Shown here: positions 1-6,611 of the stretch, piece by piece | How positions within the stretch are numbered: the first letter of the stretch is position 1 | Layout of the letters: each line of letters starts with the position of its first letter | NCBI GenBank assembly: GCA_024762915.1 | Contig: JANTGL010000063.1 | Span: 1 to 10,976 of the forward strand | Direction of reading: 5' to 3' | Length of the DNA: 10,976 bases | Source of the DNA: Bacteroidales bacterium | Lineage (GTDB): Bacteria; Bacteroidota; Bacteroidia; Bacteroidales; JAADGE01 | Position numbers and translations under genes: made by a program | Notes under the pieces: generated by a model | What the model saw: only the letters and a program-made list of their open reading frames with translations | The model's database searches: none | What the model was told of the DNA's origin: nothing

Positions 1-430
1 TGAACTGAAAAAACCGATTAATTTATTTTCGCCTTATAAAACCGGAAATTCACTTCTGTACACATTAGCCGGTGTTTATAAAAATGAAATTGCTGCAGAT
101 GATTGCCTTATTCTGAATGAAAAAAATCAAATCCTCGAAGCTGTTTCATCGAACCTTTTTCTTGTAAAAAATAAAACTTTGATAACTCCGCCTGTCAGTG
201 ACGGATGCATTAACGGCATTATGCGGAATGAAATTATTACTTTGGCAAAATTACATGAAATACCTTGTATCGAGCAATCAATTTCAGAACCGGATTTGTT
301 TCGGGCGGAAGAACTTTTTCTGTCTAATTCAATTTCGGGTATTCAATGGGTTGTAGCCTATAAAGATAAACGCTACTACAAACGGCTTTCGGAATTTTTT
401 ATTCATCAATTAAATGCCGTTACCGATTAA
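1..430 (+). CDS. Class IV aminotransferase (PabC/IlvE fold), 3' part only
   Basis: The gene is cut by the left edge; the open frame has its first full codon at base 2 and ends with TAA at 428-430. The visible 142 residues fit the C-terminal half of fold-type IV PLP enzymes, which include branched-chain aminotransferases, D-amino acid aminotransferases and 4-amino-4-deoxychorismate lyase (PabC, folate pathway). Seen directly: a YKTGN segment whose Lys (bases 38-40) sits where the PLP-binding lysine is expected, then EAVSSNLFLV, then TPP followed by GIMRNEI, then EELFLSNSISGI. This order (Lys, E-x-x-x-x-N-x-F, TP, GI-x-R, E-L-F-x-x-N-S) is diagnostic of the family. The start lies outside the window; a TTG at 179 is internal to the domain and is not a credible start. 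The short C-terminal half suggests a PabC-like protein rather than a full-length IlvE, but the substrate cannot be decided. Its 3' end overlaps the convergent YqgE-family gene by 4 bp. Confidence 0.85.
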   Translation, partial: ELKKPINLFSPYKTGNSLLYTLAGVYKNEIAADDCLILNEKNQILEAVSSNLFLVKNKTLITPPVSDGCINGIMRNEIITLAKLHEIPCIEQSISEPDLFRAEELFLSNSISGIQWVVAYKDKRYYKRLSEFFIHQLNAVTD

Positions 431-1017
431 TTTAAATTCGGATTTTCGGGAAAATATTGCCACACTTTATAGGGTTTATCCAGCTCTGAAACTGTTTTAT
501 CCCATATTTTTTTGTCGTTTTGCATAATTGTCTCAACATCAATATCAGAAACCAACCAATAATCTTTTTTAATTTCATTTAACAACTGCTCAGGACTCCA
601 ACCGGAATAACCCATAAAAAACCGAATTTTTGTTTCATCCAGCATTCCGGCTTCTGACATGGTTTGAATAACATTAAATTCGCCGCCCCAAAATAAATTA
701 TCCTTAATGTGTATGCTGCCCGGAATTTTTTCACCGTAGGTATGAATATAATAAATATGTTCACTTCCGACCGGACCGCCCAGTGATATGTTTATGTCAA
801 AATTTCCGAATTCTGAAGAAAAGTCTGAAATTTTCCGATTAAACGGCTTATTCAATATAAATCCTACCGATCCTTCTTCATTATGTTCAGCCAATAAAAT
901 AATTGACCGGCTGAAAATACTGTCCGGTGCAAATGGCTCAGATACAAGCACCAAGCCCTGTTTTGGTTGTGTGTTGTTATGATTTATTTTAAATATGTCA
1001 TACTTTTTATCCTTCAT
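427..1017 (-). CDS. YqgE/AlgH family protein (UPF0301)
   Basis: This is a 196-residue protein of the YqgE/AlgH family (DUF179), close to the usual family length of about 190. Conserved stretches are all visible: GLVLVSEPFAPDSIFSRSII at 21-40, the LAEHNEEGSVGFILNKP block at 42-58, LGGPV at 79-83, FWGGEF at 109-114 and MGYSGWSPEQL at 135-145. There is no signal peptide or membrane segment, so it is expected in the cytoplasm. The biochemical role of the family is not settled; the AlgH name comes from an alginate-regulation phenotype in Pseudomonas, and a link to exopolysaccharide here would be speculation although a polysaccharide-export operon starts divergently 117 bp away. The start at 1017 leaves about 20 residues before the first conserved block, which is typical of Bacteroidota members. 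The 3' end overlaps the convergent aminotransferase gene by 4 bp. Confidence 0.93.
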   Translation of the reverse strand: MKDKKYDIFKINHNNTQPKQGLVLVSEPFAPDSIFSRSIILLAEHNEEGSVGFILNKPFNRKISDFSSEFGNFDINISLGGPVGSEHIYYIHTYGEKIPGSIHIKDNLFWGGEFNVIQTMSEAGMLDETKIRFFMGYSGWSPEQLLNEIKKDYWLVSDIDVETIMQNDKKIWDKTVSELDKPYKVWQYFPENPNLN

Positions 1018-1033
1018 ATTTTTCTTCTTCTTG

Positions 1034-1041
1034 TAAATATA
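1034..1041 (-). promoter_or_regulatory. Possible Bacteroidota -7 box upstream of the YqgE gene
   Basis: The minus strand reads TATATTTA, one mismatch from the Bacteroidota sigma -7 consensus TAnnTTTG, 16 bases upstream of the ATG at 1017. No clear TTTG/TTG -33 element was found at the usual spacing. In DNA this AT-rich a one-mismatch match is weak evidence. Confidence 0.3.
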
Positions 1042-1096
1042 ATATCAAGAAAAATGCCGATTTTAATATTTATCATGCTAATATAAATTTAATTTA

Positions 1097-1104
1097 TATT
1101 TTTG
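1097..1104 (+). promoter_or_regulatory. Bacteroidota -7 box upstream of the polysaccharide-export operon
   Basis: The sequence TATTTTTG matches the Bacteroidota -7 consensus TAnnTTTG exactly and lies 30 bases upstream of the ATG at 1135, giving a plausible short leader for the export lipoprotein and kinase genes. No convincing TTTG -33 box is present about 20 bases further upstream. The call rests on the -7 match and its position in the divergent intergenic gap. Confidence 0.5.
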
Positions 1105-1134
1105 TAAGATAATCTATTATTAGGAAAAAACCAA

Positions 1135-1926
1135 ATGAATCGCTTATCTTTTTTATCTGCTGTTATAATTCTTATTTTATTTAATTCTTCGTGTAATCGT
1201 CGTATCCGATATATTTATAAAGAAAATCAACAAATTGACAGTATTTATTCTTATCCCGTAAAATCGGAAAAGTATAAATTAAAACCCGATGATGTTTTAC
1301 ATATCAAAATTATTACGACAGAGCCGGATATAAACGCACTTTTTCAAATTGACGAACAAACGAATAATCTGAATCAAAATTTAAACGGCGGAAATTTCTA
1401 TTTGTCCGGGTTTACGGTTAATGATACAGGATATGTTCAAATTCCGATTCTCGGAACAATGAAAGCTGCAGAAAAAACCGTTTCGGAATTTCGAAACGAT
1501 GTTACAAGTAAAGCACACGAATACCTGAAAGATGCCATTGTTAATGTAAAATTTGTCAACTTTAAAATCTCTTTTCTCGGGGAAGTAAATAATAAAGGTT
1601 CGATATATATTTATCAAGATAATATTGACATTTTAGAAGCTGTTTCAAGGGCCGGAGGTGTAACCGATTATGCAAACATGAAAAACATTACCATCGTTCG
1701 CCAAAAGAATGATTCCAGAATTGTGTATAAACTTGACCTGACTAATCGAGAATTATTAACATCGGATAAGTTTTATTTATACCCTGACGATATTATCATT
1801 GTTGAACCGATTAATGCAAAAATTGCTAAAATAAATCTTAAAGATTATATCTTTTTCTTTTCAGCATTATCTTCTGCAATAAGTACAACGGTTCTGATAT
1901 TAAACATCTTTGCTAAAACCCCCTAA
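1135..1926 (+). CDS. Polysaccharide export lipoprotein, Wza-type (Poly_export + SLBB)
   Basis: This 263-residue protein is the outer-membrane partner of a Wzx/Wzy-type capsule or exopolysaccharide export machine. Residues 1-20 form a lipoprotein signal: Asn-Arg, a hydrophobic run and then NSSC, so lipid attachment at Cys20 is likely although the lipobox is loose. About 45-138 fit the Poly_export domain, with YKLKPDDVLHIKI (47-59) and GYVQIPILG (99-107). About 142-192 form a single SLBB-like region with FLGEVNNKGSIYI and ILEAVSRAGGVTDYA. Residues about 238-260 are hydrophobic, which fits a C-terminal outer-membrane helix as in E. coli Wza. The protein is shorter than E. coli Wza, with one SLBB region rather than two, as is common in Bacteroidota. 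A Wzc-type gene follows after 32 bp, so the two should be co-transcribed and the proteins should interact across the periplasm. The ATG at 1135 is chosen because the signal peptide begins there. Confidence 0.92.
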   Translation: MNRLSFLSAVIILILFNSSCNRRIRYIYKENQQIDSIYSYPVKSEKYKLKPDDVLHIKIITTEPDINALFQIDEQTNNLNQNLNGGNFYLSGFTVNDTGYVQIPILGTMKAAEKTVSEFRNDVTSKAHEYLKDAIVNVKFVNFKISFLGEVNNKGSIYIYQDNIDILEAVSRAGGVTDYANMKNITIVRQKNDSRIVYKLDLTNRELLTSDKFYLYPDDIIIVEPINAKIAKINLKDYIFFFSALSSAISTTVLILNIFAKTP

Positions 1927-1958
1927 TCATTTAATTAAGAATATAAAACGAAAATCAA

Positions 1959-4355
1959 ATGACGGAAGTCTATAATAATACTGAAGATACCGGAAATAAA
2001 GGTTTTGAAATTAAGAAATTCTTTTTTAAAGCAGTTTCCTATTGGTATTTATTTGTATTATCAATTATTATTTCATTTTTTGCTGCCCGTTGGATTAACA
2101 AACATGCTATCCCTACATACGGACTGCATGCAACGGTCATGTTAAAAAATGAAAGTAACGAAGAAGAAGTTGCCGGCGGGTTAACTCTTTTTGCAAAGCG
2201 TAAAAATATTGATACACAAGTAGGAATACTAAAATCATATTCTTTAAGTAAAAGTGCTGTTGAAGAGTTAAATATTGAAATTGCATATTTTCGTGATGAA
2301 CGGTTTAAAACCAATTATGAGATTTATAACAAATCTCCGTTTGTCGTAAATCTTGATACAACATACCGTCAGTATAATAACATCCCGGTCTATGTTATTT
2401 TTAAATCAAAAAACAAAGTAAAAATTATTATCGAACCGTTTAATGTTGAAAAAATCATTAATATCGGGGAGCAGTTTAAATATAAAGATTTCAGTTTTAA
2501 TATAACATATAGAGATTCTCTGTCATACAATCCGGAAATTATAGGAAACAAGTATTTTTTTATTAAAAATACGGTAAACAGTATTGTTCAGGATTATCTT
2601 TATCGTTTAGAAATTGAAGTCAGCCCGGAAAGAAGTTCTATTCTCTGGCTTTGGATGGTCGGAACGGTTCCGCAAAAAGATGCCGATTATCTGAATAAAG
2701 TCATAGAAATATACATCCGAAACGGTTTGAATGAAAAAAACCAAAAAGCAAAAAGTATTATTAAATTTATTGATAAGCAATTAGAAAGTGTGTCCGATTC
2801 CCTGAAGGTAACGGAAAATAACATGCAGGTTTTTAAACAAAAAAATCGTTCCGTCGATATCAGTAATGAAGGCCTGTTGCTTTTGACAAAATTAACGGAA
2901 TTACAAAAATATGCAGAGACTCAAAAGAAAAAATTAAGCTATTATAAATACATTAAAACTCAATTAGATAACAATAAAGTCGTAAGTTCTTTAACGGCTC
3001 CGACAGTTATGGATATTAATGATCCGGTTCTTTTAAGTTATCTTGAAAAACTGTCGGAAGCCGTAACGCAAAGAGATGAACTGGATTTCAGCGTCAGAAG
3101 TGATATCCCTATTTCCGAAAAATTAGACTTGCAAATTCAAAACATTCAAAATCAAATTCGCATACATGCACAAAAAAATATTGAAGTTACGGAAACCGAA
3201 ATTCAAACCGTAAACCGAAATATTGCTAAAGTTAATTCTGATATTAATCGATTACCGGTTTCCGAACGACAAATCATTAATATTCAAAGAAAATTTAATA
3301 TTAATGATGAAATATACACCTTACTTTTAAGACGTCGTACCGAAGCTGCCATTACACAAGCATCAAATAAAGCGGACACAAAAATGCTGGACCCTGCAAG
3401 ACCTGAAACGGCTGAAAAAAAGTCTCCCGATACCGGCGGAAATACGAAAAAAGGAATTCTTTTCGGTCTGTTAATTCCTATTCTTTTAATTATTGTTCTG
3501 GAATTTTTTAATAATAAAATTGAAGACAAATCAGATATTGAAAGCAGAACCAATATTCCGATATACGGCACGGTAGGACGGAATAAAACAAAAACAAGCC
3601 TGGTTGCATCAATACACCCAAAAGCTCCTATCACAGAAGCCTTTAGGGCGCTTCGAACCAACATACAATTTGTGCTGAAAGGGAAAGAAAAGAAAATTAT
3701 TGTTGTAAGTTCTTCAGTCAGCGGAGAAGGAAAATCTTTTATTTCGATTAATCTTTCCTCCGTCATTGCTTTATCGGAAAAAAAGACACTCTTGGTCGGA
3801 TTAGATTTAAGAAAATCGAAACTGCAAAATGAATTTACGTATAACAACGAAAACGGAATAAGCTCTTTTCTTGTAAATCAATGTGAGTTTGATGATGTTA
3901 TACAGAAAAGTTCAATCAAACATCTGTCTTTGGCTCTTTCAGGGCCCATTCCTCCGAATCCCGCAGAATTAATAGAATCAGAAAGGATGAAAGAATTCTT
4001 TACAAAAGCAATGAAAAAATTTGATTATATTATTGTAGATACACCTCCTATTGCTGTTGTAACCGATGCTTTATTATTAAATGATATTGCTGATGCTTTT
4101 TTATATGTTGTGCGTCAATCTTATTCTTCTAAAAATGTGATCAAATTATTAGAAGATGCTAAAAAAGAAGGAAACTTGAAAAACATCGGAATCATCCTTA
4201 ACGATGTTGAAATAAAAAAAGGTTACGGATACAGTCACGGTTACGGTTACGGTTACGGTTATGGTTACGGTCAGGGTTATTACGGCGAATTTGATGACCA
4301 AAAAGAATCTTTTAAAAATAAATTTTTGAAATCTCTTAAACTAAAAAAATCATGA
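1959..4355 (+). CDS. Wzc-type polysaccharide co-polymerase with BY-kinase domain
   Basis: This 798-residue inner-membrane protein combines a Wzz-type chain-length domain with a bacterial tyrosine kinase (PCP-2a type). It should control polymer length and gate export with the Wza-type protein encoded just upstream. Membrane segments lie at about 28-46 and 499-517; the periplasmic part between them includes a charged, probably coiled-coil region at about 262-440, and a Pro-containing stretch (DPARP) precedes the second segment. The cytoplasmic kinase has Walker A SGEGKS at 588-593, Walker A' GLDLR at 614-618 and Walker B IIVDTPP at 691-697, plus the GPIPPNPAELI segment typical of the family. 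In Walker A' the first Asp of the usual D-x-D-x-R is Gly614. The tail from 755 to 776 is a Gly-Tyr run with nine tyrosines, the expected autophosphorylation cluster. The stop overlaps the start of the next gene as ATGA. No low-molecular-weight tyrosine phosphatase gene is visible nearby. Confidence 0.93.
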   Translation: MTEVYNNTEDTGNKGFEIKKFFFKAVSYWYLFVLSIIISFFAARWINKHAIPTYGLHATVMLKNESNEEEVAGGLTLFAKRKNIDTQVGILKSYSLSKSAVEELNIEIAYFRDERFKTNYEIYNKSPFVVNLDTTYRQYNNIPVYVIFKSKNKVKIIIEPFNVEKIINIGEQFKYKDFSFNITYRDSLSYNPEIIGNKYFFIKNTVNSIVQDYLYRLEIEVSPERSSILWLWMVGTVPQKDADYLNKVIEIYIRNGLNEKNQKAKSIIKFIDKQLESVSDSLKVTENNMQVFKQKNRSVDISNEGLLLLTKLTELQKYAETQKKKLSYYKYIKTQLDNNKVVSSLTAPTVMDINDPVLLSYLEKLSEAVTQRDELDFSVRSDIPISEKLDLQIQNIQNQIRIHAQKNIEVTETEIQTVNRNIAKVNSDINRLPVSERQIINIQRKFNINDEIYTLLLRRRTEAAITQASNKADTKMLDPARPETAEKKSPDTGGNTKKGILFGLLIPILLIIVLEFFNNKIEDKSDIESRTNIPIYGTVGRNKTKTSLVASIHPKAPITEAFRALRTNIQFVLKGKEKKIIVVSSSVSGEGKSFISINLSSVIALSEKKTLLVGLDLRKSKLQNEFTYNNENGISSFLVNQCEFDDVIQKSSIKHLSLALSGPIPPNPAELIESERMKEFFTKAMKKFDYIIVDTPPIAVVTDALLLNDIADAFLYVVRQSYSSKNVIKLLEDAKKEGNLKNIGIILNDVEIKKGYGYSHGYGYGYGYGYGQGYYGEFDDQKESFKNKFLKSLKLKKS
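4221..4280 (+). repeat. Hexanucleotide (GGTTAC) tandem repeat in the kinase gene
   Basis: Ten consecutive 6-bp units begin at 4221. The exact unit GGTTAC occurs at 4221, 4239, 4245, 4251 and 4263, GGTTAT at 4257 and 4275, and GGATAC, AGTCAC and GGTCAG are the degenerate units. The longest near-perfect block is 4239-4268 (five units). In the kinase frame each unit encodes Gly-Tyr or a variant, so a gain or loss of units keeps the frame and changes the number of tail tyrosines. Confidence 0.9.
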
Positions 4356-5536
4356 AACAATTTGATCCGGCAACAGAGTTAAATAAATTAGAACAATTCG
4401 GTGAATTCGGCGGTGTAAATCCGTCAATAACCGATTCTGCAACCTATACTTTCCTCGGAGCTGAAGCAATGGTTGATACTTTTCACGGAGAAACCGAAGG
4501 TTGCTTCTTATATTCAAGACATTGGAATCCGAGTAATAAATATCTTTCAGATGCTTTGGCTGCAATGGAAGGAACAGAGTCTGCATGGGTAACGGCATCC
4601 GGAATGGCAGCCATCACTTCTGCTATTTTGCAAGTTTGCAACACCGGCGACCATATTGTTTCTTCGGTTACAACATATGGCGGAACCTTTGCTTTCTTAA
4701 AATATTATCTTCAAAAATTTAACATTGACGTAAGTTTTATTATTCCTACCGATTTGGATGCATTGAAAAAAGCAATTCGCCCGAATACAAAAGTCATTTA
4801 TACCGAAACCGTTTCAAATCCTTTACTGCAAATTTCAGATATTCCGGCAATGTCGAAAATTGCAAAAGAACACGGAGCAAAATTAATTGTTGACAATACA
4901 TTTTCTCCTATGCTGGTTTCACCCTATAAACTCGGAGCAGATATTGTTGTTTACAGTATGACTAAATTTATTAACGGGAAAAATGATTGTGTTGCAGGTG
5001 CCATATGCGGAAGTGAAGAGTATATTAATTCTTTGATTGATTTAAATACCGGAACAGCCATGCTTCTGGGTCCCGTTCTTGATCCGTTGCGCTCATCGAG
5101 TATTTTAAAAAATCTTTACACCTTGCATATTCGCATGAAACAACACAGCAAAAATGCCCAATTTTTAGCTGAAAAATTTACAAAAAATAAGACTAAAGTT
5201 ATCTATCCCGGTTTAAGCGTTCATCCTCAACATGAGCTGATTACTTCTCTAATGAATAAGGAATACGGTTACGGAGGTATGATTGCCGTTGATTTGGAAA
5301 CGAAAGAAAAAGCATATTCCTTTATGGAAAAAGCAGAAAAAATCGGTGTCGGGTACTTGGCTGTCAGCTTGGGTTATTTCAGAACATTATTCAGCAATTC
5401 GGGCAGCAGTACTTCTTCGGAAGTTCCGGAAGAGATTCAAAAAGAAATGGGGATGTCTCCCGGATTAGTCCGTTTTTCCGTAGGATTGGATAATGATATT
5501 GAAAATACCTGGGAGTTAATTAAAAAATGTTTGTAA
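4352..5536 (+). CDS. mgl: Cys/Met metabolism PLP enzyme, plant-type methionine gamma-lyase-like
   Basis: This 394-residue cytosolic enzyme belongs to the Cys/Met-metabolism family of fold-type I PLP enzymes. Family landmarks are complete: Y54 and R56 in YSRHWNPS (phosphate contacts from the neighbouring subunit), SGM at 83-85, Y109 in YGGT (stacks on PLP), D181 in VDNTFSP (pyridine nitrogen) and K205 in SMTKF (Schiff-base lysine). Long stretches such as EFGGVNPSI, VIYPGLSVHPQHEL, YGYGGMIAVDLETKEKA, AVSLGY, SGSSTSSE and SPGLVRFSVG agree, from memory, with the Arabidopsis methionine gamma-lyase subfamily. That enzyme cleaves L-methionine to methanethiol, 2-oxobutyrate and ammonia. YGGT has Gly where classical bacterial methionine lyases carry a catalytic Cys (YGCT), so substrate preference is uncertain; cystathionine, homocysteine or O-acylhomoserine remain possible. 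The ATG overlaps the stop of the kinase gene by 4 bp, so translation is probably coupled. The family assignment is firm; the substrate is moderately supported. Confidence 0.85.
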   Translation: MKQFDPATELNKLEQFGEFGGVNPSITDSATYTFLGAEAMVDTFHGETEGCFLYSRHWNPSNKYLSDALAAMEGTESAWVTASGMAAITSAILQVCNTGDHIVSSVTTYGGTFAFLKYYLQKFNIDVSFIIPTDLDALKKAIRPNTKVIYTETVSNPLLQISDIPAMSKIAKEHGAKLIVDNTFSPMLVSPYKLGADIVVYSMTKFINGKNDCVAGAICGSEEYINSLIDLNTGTAMLLGPVLDPLRSSSILKNLYTLHIRMKQHSKNAQFLAEKFTKNKTKVIYPGLSVHPQHELITSLMNKEYGYGGMIAVDLETKEKAYSFMEKAEKIGVGYLAVSLGYFRTLFSNSGSSTSSEVPEEIQKEMGMSPGLVRFSVGLDNDIENTWELIKKCL

Positions 5537-5618
5537 CAAACTAAAATATTGTTCGTTATAAATAATAGAAGATTGGCAAAGTTTCAGCTTCCTCAATTAT
5601 TACTTTAAAATTATTACG

Positions 5619-6365
5619 ATGAAAAATGTATCCCTTTTTTTATTTTTAATTTTTGCAGCTTCACTGTCTTTTGCACAAAAGGATTCCGTAAAGGTTAAAA
5701 TTGACACCGTAAATGTAAAAAAAGAAAGAAAAAAAGTTGAATTCGGACCCGGAAAAACACATTATGCCTATGCCTTTTTTAATTTTATGTTTGCAACACC
5801 TCCGGAAGAAGGAACTGATGCCGATATTTATTACGGCAAATCACACTCAATTTCATACGGCGTTCGGTATCGTCTGAAACTTGCCCGATTTTTCGCTGTC
5901 GGTGCAGGTCTTAATTATTCATATTTTGCTTGGCATTTTAAACAAAATGACGCTAAAAAAATTCCGACTTCAATAACTTATGATAAAGAAAAACTAAAAA
6001 TAAATGCCTTGGGAGCAGATATTTTTTTTCGATTCAATTTCGGAAAAAATAAAAAAAGCCCTGTCGGAAACTATATTGATCTCGGCGGATACGGAGAATG
6101 GAATTTCTCAACAAAAAGACAATTTACAAGCTACATAAACGACAAAGAAACAACAGGTTATTCCGACTATACGGGAATAAATACAGGATTAAATTATTTA
6201 AATACGATTAACTACGGAGCAGAATTCCGTGCAGGATACGGGAGAACAATCCTTTTTGTTAAATACCGATTATCGGATATGTTTACGCCGAGTTATAAAA
6301 ATGACGTCAGTTCAACGGAGCTTCCTCGGTTAATGATTGGTTTTGAAATCGGTTTTCACAAATAA
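5619..6365 (+). CDS. Secreted protein, probable outer-membrane beta-barrel, function unknown
   Basis: This 248-residue protein has a clear Sec signal peptide: Lys2, a hydrophobic core and SFA before Gln20, so cleavage after Ala19 is likely. After a charged, Lys/Val-rich linker (about 20-42), the rest is rich in alternating aromatic and Gly residues (ISYGVRYRLKLARFFAVGAG, YIDLGGYGEWNF, YGAEFRAGYG, ILFVKYRLSDMF) and ends with an amphipathic strand, RLMIGFEIGFHK. This pattern fits a small outer-membrane beta-barrel of the porin/OmpA-like superfamily. I recognise no specific family and assign no function. It starts 82 bp after the lyase gene, where I see only a poor promoter-like match (TACTTTAA at 5601-5608), so read-through from the export operon is possible. 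The zinc-ribbon gene follows after 3 bp, which suggests co-transcription. Confidence 0.85.
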   Translation: MKNVSLFLFLIFAASLSFAQKDSVKVKIDTVNVKKERKKVEFGPGKTHYAYAFFNFMFATPPEEGTDADIYYGKSHSISYGVRYRLKLARFFAVGAGLNYSYFAWHFKQNDAKKIPTSITYDKEKLKINALGADIFFRFNFGKNKKSPVGNYIDLGGYGEWNFSTKRQFTSYINDKETTGYSDYTGINTGLNYLNTINYGAEFRAGYGRTILFVKYRLSDMFTPSYKNDVSSTELPRLMIGFEIGFHK

Positions 6366-6368
6366 ACA

Positions 6369-6554
6369 ATGGTTTGTAAGTTTTGCGGCGAAGCGTTTGA
6401 TGACATTCTGAACGATTGTCCTAATTGCGGAATTTCGATTAATGAAACCGAAATTTTAAAAGAATCGGTCTTTTTTTGTCCGGTTTGCGGAGCAGAAAAT
6501 CCGCCGGGTGAACGAAAATGTCATTTTTGTTGCAGTTTATTTCCGAAAGAATGA
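6369..6554 (+). CDS. Small double zinc-ribbon protein
   Basis: This 61-residue protein is built almost entirely from four cysteine knuckles: CKFCG (Cys3, Cys6), CPNCG (Cys17, Cys20), CPVCG (Cys37, Cys40) and CHFCC (Cys51, Cys54, with an extra Cys55). They should form two four-Cys zinc ribbons, about 3-20 and 37-54, as in the double zinc ribbon (DZR) group. There is no signal peptide or membrane segment, so it is presumably cytoplasmic. Such modules mediate protein or nucleic-acid contacts; no function can be assigned. The ATG lies 3 bp after the stop of the beta-barrel gene, and the regular Cys spacing from residue 3 onwards supports that start and argues that this is a real gene despite its length. 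The convergent thioredoxin-like gene ends 57 bp downstream. Confidence 0.85.
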   Translation: MVCKFCGEAFDDILNDCPNCGISINETEILKESVFFCPVCGAENPPGERKCHFCCSLFPKE

Positions 6555-6579
6555 TTTTTTAAGTTAATAATCTTAGTTT

Positions 6580-6604
6580 GATGACTCAGAGTCATCGGAT
6601 GAAT
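6580..6604. repeat. Palindromic intergenic repeat, copy 1
   Basis: A perfect 8-bp inverted repeat, GATGACTC and GAGTCATC around a single A (6580-6596), lies between the zinc-ribbon gene and the convergent thioredoxin-like gene. Bases 6589-6604 (GAGTCATCGGATGAAT) recur exactly, in opposite orientation, at 9393-9408. A hairpin could help end transcription from either side, but neither flank has an adjacent T tract, so it is not a classical intrinsic terminator. Confidence 0.7.
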
Positions 6605-6611
6605 TTGGCAA

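Noticed and set aside
179..430. A short independent gene starting at TTG 179
   Set aside because: The frame is open to the left edge, and the upstream residues carry the lysine and the N-x-F motif of the same class IV aminotransferase, so this is only its 3' end.
3284..3847. A 187-codon open frame on the minus strand inside the kinase gene
   Set aside because: It lies opposite the second membrane segment and the Walker A region of the kinase, shows no recognisable domain, and is a shadow of the real gene.
1959..5536. A complete capsule biosynthesis cluster
   Set aside because: Only the export lipoprotein and the co-polymerase/kinase are present; no glycosyltransferase, flippase, polymerase or sugar-nucleotide gene is visible.
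5529..5541. Small palindrome GTTTGT-A-ACAAAC spanning the lyase stop codon
   Set aside because: The usable stem is only about five base pairs with a three-base loop and is AT-rich, with no T tract, so it is too weak to call as a terminator.
5601..5608. TACTTTAA as a promoter for the beta-barrel gene
   Set aside because: It has two mismatches to the TAnnTTTG box and no upstream element, which is expected by chance in this AT-rich gap.
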